Assembly (NCBI RefSeq): GCF_014280075.1
Contig: NZ_CP047950.1
Span: 558,001 to 622,000 of the forward strand
DNA length: 64,000 bases
From: Synechococcus sp. A15-62
GTDB lineage: Bacteria > Cyanobacteriota > Cyanobacteriia > PCC-6307 > Cyanobiaceae
Direction: 5' to 3'
The notes beneath the pieces were generated by a model. The model searched no databases, was not told where the DNA came from, and saw nothing but the letters and a program-made list of their open reading frames with translations. The position numbers were made by a program, and so were the translations under genes. The first letter of the stretch is position 1; every line of letters starts with the position of its first letter. This document shows, piece by piece, positions 58,640 to 64,000 of this stretch.

Positions 58640-59844
58640 GTGCTCTTTGGGTTGATGCACCGACGGGGTTGGCAGGGGACATGCTCCTGGCCGCACTGTT
58701 TGATTTGGGCGTGGACCAGGCTGTGGTGGAGTCGCCGCTGGCGGCCCTCGGTTTGGCAGGGCGGTATCGCATCACCCAGCAGGAGGCGCGCAGCGCCGGG
58801 CTGCGGGGGGTCAGGGTTGATGTGCAGGGTCTTGAGGCTCAGCCGCCCCACCGCCACTGGTCGGGGATCCGTGATCAGATCAATGCAGCTGCTTTGGCGC
58901 CATCGCTGAAGCAACGGGTGCTCGCCGTGTTCACCCGTCTGGCGGAAGCCGAGGCCACCGTTCATGGAACTCCAGTTGAGGCCGTTCACTTCCATGAGGT
59001 GGGAGCCATCGATGCCCTTGTGGATGTGGTGGGCGTCTGTGCGGCGATTGACGATCTCAATCCAGCCAGGATCGTCTGTTCCCCGTTGCCTGCGGGGAGC
59101 GGAACGGTGGCAACCGCCCATGGCCTGTTGCCCGTGCCCGTTCCAGCTGTGCTTGAACTGGCGCGACGTCACCGCATTCCTCTGCTTCAGGGCGGAGACC
59201 TGCCTCCAGGAGAGTTGGTGACGCCCACGGGCCTCGCCCTGGTGTCGGTGCTGGCGGATGAGTTTGTCGCTCCTGAGCGTTTGGTTGCCGAAAAGGTTGG
59301 CGTCGGCCTTGGCCACCGCCAGCTGGATCGCCCCAACCTGGTGCGCCTGGTGCTGCACACCCCAGCCGTTACTGCGGAGGAAGCTCCCCGGTGGGAGTCG
59401 TTGGTGGTGCAGGAAGCCTGGATCGATGACGCCACTCCAGAGGAGGTTGCGGTCTTGGCTAATCGCTTGCGTGAGGCCGGAGCGATCGATGTGGCGGTGC
59501 AGCCGTTGCTGATGAAAAAGGGCCGCAGTGGCCAGTTGGTGACGGCACTCGTGCGGGATGGGGATGCCGATCAGATCCGCTGCCTCTGGCTAAGTGCTGG
59601 CAGCAGCATCGGCCTGCGGGAGCGGCGTCAGGGTCGCTGGGTGCTGCCAAGGCGGCATGGCGTGCTCGAAACGCCCTGGGGCCCCGTCGCTGCCAAACAG
59701 GTGCGTCGCCCCGATGGCCGTTGCACCGTCAAAGCCGAGGCGGATGCCCTTGAGGCTCTGCAGGCCAGCACCGGGTGTTCCCTTGATGAGCTGCGTGCTG
59801 CTGTTGCAGTAGCGCCATTCGTTTGCACGGACGATTGGGCCTGA
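58636..59844 (+). CDS. larC: LarC-like nickel insertion protein (DUF111)
   Basis: Nickel-pincer nucleotide cofactor assembly factor that inserts Ni in a CTP-dependent way. 402 residues: DAPTGLAGDMLLAALFDLG at the start, HFHEVGAIDALVDVVGVCAA (His-rich segment), GELVTPTGLALVSVLA, and the C-terminal LLMKKGRSGQLVTALV. The family is clear; larA, larB and larE are not in the window. Overlaps its neighbours at both ends (4 bp and TGATG). Confidence 0.9.
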   Translation: MSALWVDAPTGLAGDMLLAALFDLGVDQAVVESPLAALGLAGRYRITQQEARSAGLRGVRVDVQGLEAQPPHRHWSGIRDQINAAALAPSLKQRVLAVFTRLAEAEATVHGTPVEAVHFHEVGAIDALVDVVGVCAAIDDLNPARIVCSPLPAGSGTVATAHGLLPVPVPAVLELARRHRIPLLQGGDLPPGELVTPTGLALVSVLADEFVAPERLVAEKVGVGLGHRQLDRPNLVRLVLHTPAVTAEEAPRWESLVVQEAWIDDATPEEVAVLANRLREAGAIDVAVQPLLMKKGRSGQLVTALVRDGDADQIRCLWLSAGSSIGLRERRQGRWVLPRRHGVLETPWGPVAAKQVRRPDGRCTVKAEADALEALQASTGCSLDELRAAVAVAPFVCTDDWA

Positions 59845-60758
59845 TGGTCAAGCTTCTCCGTCAACCCAAGCTCTGGATCACGTTGGCCAGCCTGATCTTC
59901 ATCGCTGTGGCTCTGGCCCAGCAGGCGGGGCAACTGCGCCAGCTGAGCTTGGTGGCCAACGGTTGGTGGTGGCTGGTGCTGGGGCTGGGCCTCACCTGGC
60001 TCAGCATCCTGATCAATGGTCTGGCCTGGCGTGATCTGCTGGTTTGGTTGAGACACCCTCCCCAGGGGGTTGCTGTGGTGCCGCTGTTTGTGCGCAGCAA
60101 CCTGCTCAAGTACCTGCCGGGAGGGATCTGGCATCTGGTGGAGCGGGTCCGGGTGCTGCGTCCGGCGATTGGCGGCGGCCCTGCCCTGGCCGGGGTGATC
60201 CTTGATCCACTCCTGATCGTGGCGGCGTCCGTTCTTGTTGTGATTGCTGGGGGATGGCAGCAGGGCCTTGCCCTGCTGGCTCCATGGCCCGCGCTGTTGA
60301 TGATGTCCCGCTGGCGCGAGCCCCTTCTGCGTCGGCTCGAGCGTTCCAAGGCGGCGCAACTGCAGTCGGTTGGCAGTGGGCCCCTGGAAAGTGAGGGAAG
60401 CGGTCGCGGTGGCTATCCCTGGCGGCCCCTCAGCCTTCAGCTGCTGTTTGTGCTTTGCCGCTTTGCCGGGTTCTGGTGCAGCGTGCAGGCTTTCGGCATT
60501 CAAAGTCCGGCACCGTTCACCTGGCTTGCGGCCTTTGGCCTGGCCTACGCCGTTGGGCTGGTGGTGCCTGGTGCCCCCGGGGGGCTCGGGGTGTTTGAGG
60601 CCACCCTGCTGCTGCGTTTGGGTACTGCCGTGCCGGAGGCGCAGCTGCTCGCGGTGGTTCTCAGCTACCGACTCCTCTCCACCCTGGCCGATGTTGTTGC
60701 CAGCGGGGCCCTGGTGGCCGATCGGATGTTGGGCCAACGTTTGAAACGCCACCGCTGA
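59844..60758 (+). CDS. UPF0104/LPG-synthase-TM-like membrane protein
   Basis: 304 residues, about eight helices, with NLLKYLPGGIWHLVERVRVL and AVGLVVPGAPGGLGVFEATLLL, both typical of the lysylphosphatidylglycerol synthetase transmembrane (flippase) family. Likely moves or interacts with lipids or glycolipids. ATG 59844 overlaps the larC stop. Confidence 0.85.
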   Translation: MVKLLRQPKLWITLASLIFIAVALAQQAGQLRQLSLVANGWWWLVLGLGLTWLSILINGLAWRDLLVWLRHPPQGVAVVPLFVRSNLLKYLPGGIWHLVERVRVLRPAIGGGPALAGVILDPLLIVAASVLVVIAGGWQQGLALLAPWPALLMMSRWREPLLRRLERSKAAQLQSVGSGPLESEGSGRGGYPWRPLSLQLLFVLCRFAGFWCSVQAFGIQSPAPFTWLAAFGLAYAVGLVVPGAPGGLGVFEATLLLRLGTAVPEAQLLAVVLSYRLLSTLADVVASGALVADRMLGQRLKRHR

Positions 60759-60771
60759 CCCCCGCGCTGTT

Positions 60772-61764
60772 GTGTTGCTGAGTCGTCGACGGATGCTGCA
60801 GTTGGTGCTTGGCACCGGTCTTACGGCAGCGGCCCTGCCCTTGAGCGCCGCAAGGGGAGCTGTTCAACGGGTTGGGCTGATCAGCGATCTCAACAGCAGC
60901 TATGGCTCCACCCGCTACATCCCTGCCGTGGATCAAGGGCTGGATCAGCTCATTGGCCTGCAGCCGGATCTGGTGGTGTGTGCTGGCGACATGGTCGCGG
61001 GTCAGATGCGAGGCCTCACTGGTCAGCAGCTGGATGCCATGTGGCGGGGCTTTGAGACGTCGGTTCTGCAGCGGCTTCAGGCGGCGGACATTCCACTGCT
61101 GCCAGCGATCGGGAACCATGACGGTTCACCGGGTTTCCCCGTGGATCGTGCTGCTGTGGGTCGGTTCTGGACCCCGATCCGTGAACGGATGGGATTGGCG
61201 TTTGTGGATGCCTCGCAGTTCCCGTTTCGCTACTCGGTGCTGCAGGACGGGATCTTCTGGCTGGTCTGGGATGCCAGCTCAGCCCGTGTTCCTGAGGATC
61301 AGCTGATCTGGGCACAACAGCAGTTGGCCAGCACCGAGGCACAAAAGGCTCGTGCTCGGTTTGTGGTGGGTCATCTCCCCCTGGCTGGGGTTGGTCTGGG
61401 CAAGGATCGCCCCGGTGAGGTGTTGGAGCGGGGAGGTGCACTTCAGGCCTTGATGGATGCCGCCGGCGTGCAGGCCTACATCAGTGGTCATCACCACACC
61501 TGGTTCTCCAGTCGTCGTGGCCAGCTTGATCTGATCCAGCTCGGCGCCTTGGGCAGCGGCCCCCGGCGCCTGTTGCGTGGTGAAGCGCCAGCACAGCAGA
61601 GCTTCACCTTGTTGGAGATCGATGGGGGCAGGGGCACCCTGCGGGAGACCACCTACGCCGTGTCCACGGGACGGCCGATCTCCTGGTCCACACTCCCGCT
61701 CCGTCTCAACACCCGTGCTGGCTTGCTCCAGCGCAACGCATCAGAGCGTTTGCTGCGGGGGTGA
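60772..61764 (+). CDS. Metallophosphoesterase with Tat signal
   Basis: 330 residues. Signal LSRRRMLQLVLGTGLTAAALP (RR pair followed by a hydrophobic core). The calcineurin-type metal motifs are VGLISDLN, VVCAGDMVAG, AIGNHDG, GHLPLAG and SGHHHTW, all present; the first metal motif is altered (D-L-N instead of D-x-H). Secreted, substrate unknown. GTG start; the 3' end overlaps the iron permease by 24 bp. Confidence 0.88.
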   Translation: MLLSRRRMLQLVLGTGLTAAALPLSAARGAVQRVGLISDLNSSYGSTRYIPAVDQGLDQLIGLQPDLVVCAGDMVAGQMRGLTGQQLDAMWRGFETSVLQRLQAADIPLLPAIGNHDGSPGFPVDRAAVGRFWTPIRERMGLAFVDASQFPFRYSVLQDGIFWLVWDASSARVPEDQLIWAQQQLASTEAQKARARFVVGHLPLAGVGLGKDRPGEVLERGGALQALMDAAGVQAYISGHHHTWFSSRRGQLDLIQLGALGSGPRRLLRGEAPAQQSFTLLEIDGGRGTLRETTYAVSTGRPISWSTLPLRLNTRAGLLQRNASERLLRG

Positions 61765-63312
61765 CGAGCCCTCTCGTCTGGAGGCGTGATCCAGGGTTGG
61801 CACCAAGGCCATGGCGGCGACCAGCCCCAGAACAAGGATCATCAGGGCCGGCAACATCGCTTCGGCCAGCCGTTCATCGCCGGCGTACTGGAACACGCGC
61901 ACCGAGAGCGTGTCGAAGTCGAAAGGCCGTAGAGCGAAGGTGAGGGGAAGCTCTTTCACCGTGTCGACAAACACAAGCAGCAGTCCGACGGTGATCGGTC
62001 CGCGCAAGAGCGGCAGATGCACCCGTTTGAGCACGCGCTGCCACGGTGATCCCATCCCCGTCGCCGCCTCATCGAGGCTCGGGCTGATCCGTTCCAGGGC
62101 TGCGTCCAGGCCTCCTTTCGCCACCGCCAGAAATCGATCGCTGTAGCCCCACAGCAGCAGGAGCAAGGGGGCGACCTGCCAGGGGGCGCCCGTGAGCAAC
62201 AGGGCCAGAGCCAGGACGGTGCCGGGGATGGCGTAGCCCGTTCCGGCCAGGAAGGTGAGGCTTTTCAGCCATGGGGCGCTGGACCAGCGTTTGGCGATGG
62301 CCAGCACCAGTGCTGCCGTTACCGCCAAAACAGCAGCGACCAGAGCCAGCAAAAGACTGCGGCCGCTCAGACTGATCAGATCGTCGTTCCAGCTGGTTTG
62401 GAGCTGGTCCAAGTTGCTGGCGGCCCACAGCAGTGGGGTGCCCAGGCTCACGATCGGAGGGATCACGGCGAGCAGTTGCGCCACCCCAGCGCGGAATCCA
62501 TGCAGGTGCCAAGCGGTTGCATCCCCGCCGGCCACGCCATCGCTCCAGCGTCGACTGCGCCTGCGCAGGCTGCGTTCACACACCACCAACGTCAACACGA
62601 TCACCAGCGTGATCAAGGCCAAGCTGATGGCGCCTGCGGGATCGCCGTTGGACTGCCAGGTTTCCAGGATGCCCGCGGAGAGACTCGGGATGCCGAGCAG
62701 CTGCACGGCACCCAGTTCATTGACCACTTCCATGCCCATGAGAGCGACGCCGGCGCCGATCGCGGGCAGTGCAATGGGCAAGGCCACACGCCGGAAGGCT
62801 GACCAGGGACCAACCCCCAGGCTCCGGCATGCCTCCAGCTGACGCTGACCGCTGACGGAGAAACTTTCCGTGCTCAGCAGGAACACATAGGGGTAGGTCG
62901 TCAGGGCCATCACAGCGATGCCCCACCCCATGCCGTGAATGGTCCAGCTATGGCGACTGCCCAGATCAACGAGGATCGCCGAGAGGAGATAGGCCGGCGT
63001 TGCCAGGGGAATCAGCTGGGCGATGCGCAGCCATGCCCGACCGGGAAAACGGCAGTTGCACAGCAGCCAACCGTTCGCAGTGCCAAGCAAGGTGCCCAGC
63101 GTTGCTGTTCCGAGCAGCAGCTGGATGGTGCCAACGATCTGGCGCATGCCATCGGGGCCAAGATCGCTGAAGCCGCTGTGCAAAGACGTCAGGGCCTCCC
63201 TCACCAGCGTCAACACCGGCCAGATCGCAACCAGGCCAGTGATGGAGGCGATCAGGATCAGGGCCAGCCGGGTTGGGCTTGGAACAACACTCCGGTTGGG
63301 CAGCAACTTCAC
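61741..63312 (-). CDS. futB: Iron(III) ABC transporter permease (FutB/SfuB-like)
   Basis: Fused two-domain permease, about twelve helices. Each half has the EAA-like loop: EACRSLGVGPWSAFRRVALPIALPA in the first half and DEAATGMGSPWQRVLKRVHLPLLRGP in the second. 523 residues from GTG 63312 (VKLLPNRSVVPS); the ORF is open to ATG 63435, which would shrink the divergent promoter region. It pairs with the ATPase across the gap; the iron-binding FutA is not in the window. Confidence 0.88.
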   Translation of the reverse strand: MKLLPNRSVVPSPTRLALILIASITGLVAIWPVLTLVREALTSLHSGFSDLGPDGMRQIVGTIQLLLGTATLGTLLGTANGWLLCNCRFPGRAWLRIAQLIPLATPAYLLSAILVDLGSRHSWTIHGMGWGIAVMALTTYPYVFLLSTESFSVSGQRQLEACRSLGVGPWSAFRRVALPIALPAIGAGVALMGMEVVNELGAVQLLGIPSLSAGILETWQSNGDPAGAISLALITLVIVLTLVVCERSLRRRSRRWSDGVAGGDATAWHLHGFRAGVAQLLAVIPPIVSLGTPLLWAASNLDQLQTSWNDDLISLSGRSLLLALVAAVLAVTAALVLAIAKRWSSAPWLKSLTFLAGTGYAIPGTVLALALLLTGAPWQVAPLLLLLWGYSDRFLAVAKGGLDAALERISPSLDEAATGMGSPWQRVLKRVHLPLLRGPITVGLLLVFVDTVKELPLTFALRPFDFDTLSVRVFQYAGDERLAEAMLPALMILVLGLVAAMALVPTLDHASRREGSSPPQQTL

Positions 63313-63499
63313 TTCAGCGATGGGCCGGACACCGTTGTCGCGACGTGGTGTTGCGACATTGCCATGGAACGAGTCTGGCGATGAACGATGGGGATCTGAT
63401 CGAGGACGTGCAAACCGCACACCGGCTTCGATCATTTGTCACACTCATAAGCTCGGTCGGTTCCCAAGCTTCATCTGATCTGTGGAACAGCTGCTCCCG
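63313..63499. promoter_or_regulatory. Divergent control region of the iron-type ABC transporter
   Basis: About 190 bp between the permease and ATPase genes. Fur control is expected for an iron transporter, but no clear Fur-box (GATAATGATAATCATTATC type) is visible; only short GATC/CATT pieces near 63430. Confidence 0.4.
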
Positions 63500-64000
63500 A
63501 TGGAGCCAACGGTTGCTTTAAACGGGGTCTGGCACAGCTACGGCGACGCCTATGACGGCTGGACCCTGAAGGGGGTGGATCTTCAGGTGGCGCCAGGGGA
63601 GCTGCTGGGCCTGCTGGGCCCCTCCGGCTGTGGCAAGACCACCCTGCTCCGCTTGATCGCTGGCTTTGAACGCCCCCGGCGCGGCACGGTGCAGCTAGAT
63701 CAGCGCATGGTGGCTGGAGATGGGATCTGGATGGAACCAGAACGTCGGGGCGTTGGCATGGTGTTCCAGGATTACGCCCTCTTCCCTCACCTGAACGCTT
63801 GGCAGAACGCCAGTTTCGGTTTGCCCCGGCGGAATCCCAACCGTGAGCGCGTCGCCTGGTTGTTTGCGTTGCTGGGGCTGAAGGGGCTCGAGCAGCGCTA
63901 CCCGCACCAGCTCTCCGGTGGCCAGCGGCAGCGGCTGGCGTTGGCACGCGCTCTGGCCCCAGCACCCAGGGTGGTTCTGCTTGATGAGCCTTTTTCAAGC
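63500..64000 (+). CDS. futC: Iron(III) ABC transporter ATPase (FutC-like), C-terminus cut by the window edge
   Basis: The visible 167 residues carry Walker A GPSGCGKTTLLR, Q-loop VFQDYALFP, signature LSGGQRQRLALARAL and Walker B VVLLDEPFSS. The order and the RR-G-V-G-MVFQ pattern fit the Fut/Sfu/Pot branch. ATG 63500; an in-frame GTG at 63482 is possible. Symbol inferred from the divergent permease. Confidence 0.85.
   Translation, partial: MEPTVALNGVWHSYGDAYDGWTLKGVDLQVAPGELLGLLGPSGCGKTTLLRLIAGFERPRRGTVQLDQRMVAGDGIWMEPERRGVGMVFQDYALFPHLNAWQNASFGLPRRNPNRERVAWLFALLGLKGLEQRYPHQLSGGQRQRLALARALAPAPRVVLLDEPFSS

Noticed and set aside
59628-60815. 395-aa open frame on the minus strand
   Set aside because: Antisense to larC and the flippase-like gene; Gln/His/Pro-rich, typical of a reverse frame.
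63313-63499. Fur box for the iron transporter
   Set aside because: No 19-bp palindromic match is visible; claiming one would go beyond the sequence.

Overview
The window is a dense, GC-rich stretch of a marine picocyanobacterial chromosome, most likely Synechococcus/Cyanobium (cluster 5). The evidence is cytochrome f and Rieske genes, psaF/psaJ of photosystem I, a high-light-inducible protein, NDH-1 subunit NdhB, an aa3-type cytochrome oxidase operon, glycolate oxidase, cyAbrB, a UPF0284 CobT-like protein, and many small conserved proteins known only from picocyanobacteria. There is no rRNA, prophage, insertion sequence or CRISPR array. Both edges cut a gene: ndhB on the left and an iron-type ABC ATPase on the right.

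Layout. 1-7.2 kb: ndhB (partial, minus), then a plus run topA - lipoprotein - DUF2232 membrane protein - UPF0284 - Tat/lipoprotein. 7.2-8.9 kb: an Fe-S aldo/keto reductase and a bifunctional nuclease (minus). 8.9-18.4 kb: ribE and cyAbrB, the oxidase genes ctaCDE (minus) divergent from ctaA-ctaB, followed by an ABC-2 exporter, an acidic repeat protein and a NanE-like epimerase. 18.4-28.1 kb: a stand-alone groEL, fabG, a K+ channel, a GT9-like protein, ispD, LD-carboxypeptidase, a UbiA prenyltransferase, ppx and a RodZ-like protein. 28.2-38.4 kb: tRNA-Val, cobM-lgt-petA-petC, tatC, rqcH, gmk, psaJ-psaF, tsaD, hli and pilT. 38.4-48.6 kb: wecB, a DUF1643 protein, a Na+/H+ antiporter, gltX, tRNA-Asp, tRNA-Trp, rplS, map, an SDR protein, a DRTGG protein with a Rossmann partner, and a MAPEG protein. 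48.6-57.3 kb: yajQ, a lower-GC glycosyltransferase, a nucleotide-salvage group (PRTase, deoxyribosyltransferase, cytidine deaminase), hemL, glcD and exonuclease III. 57.3-61.8 kb: a coupled plus run with a HEAGH metalloprotease-like protein, larC, a flippase-like membrane protein and a Tat phosphoesterase. 61.7-64 kb: an iron permease divergent from its ATPase.

The genes work mainly in photosynthetic and respiratory electron transport (ndhB, petA/petC, psaF/psaJ, ctaABCDE), tetrapyrrole and isoprenoid supply (hemL, cobM, ispD, ubiA), envelope biogenesis and export (lgt, tatC, LD-carboxypeptidase, wecB, two Tat-type precursors plus PetC), translation (gltX, rplS, tsaD, map, rqcH, tRNAs) and metal handling (FutB/C-like, LarC).

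The packing is extreme. Of about 17 convergent gene pairs, nine overlap in coding sequence and two abut. No gene-free gap exceeds about 250 bp. The observations most worth a second look are a perfect 13-bp terminator-like hairpin inside the start of lgt just behind petA, a reading-frame break at a C7 run in front of pilT, a tandem duplication touching the yajQ start codon, a four-copy 15-bp repeat behind gmk, and the HEAGH protein that lacks an AAA+ domain.
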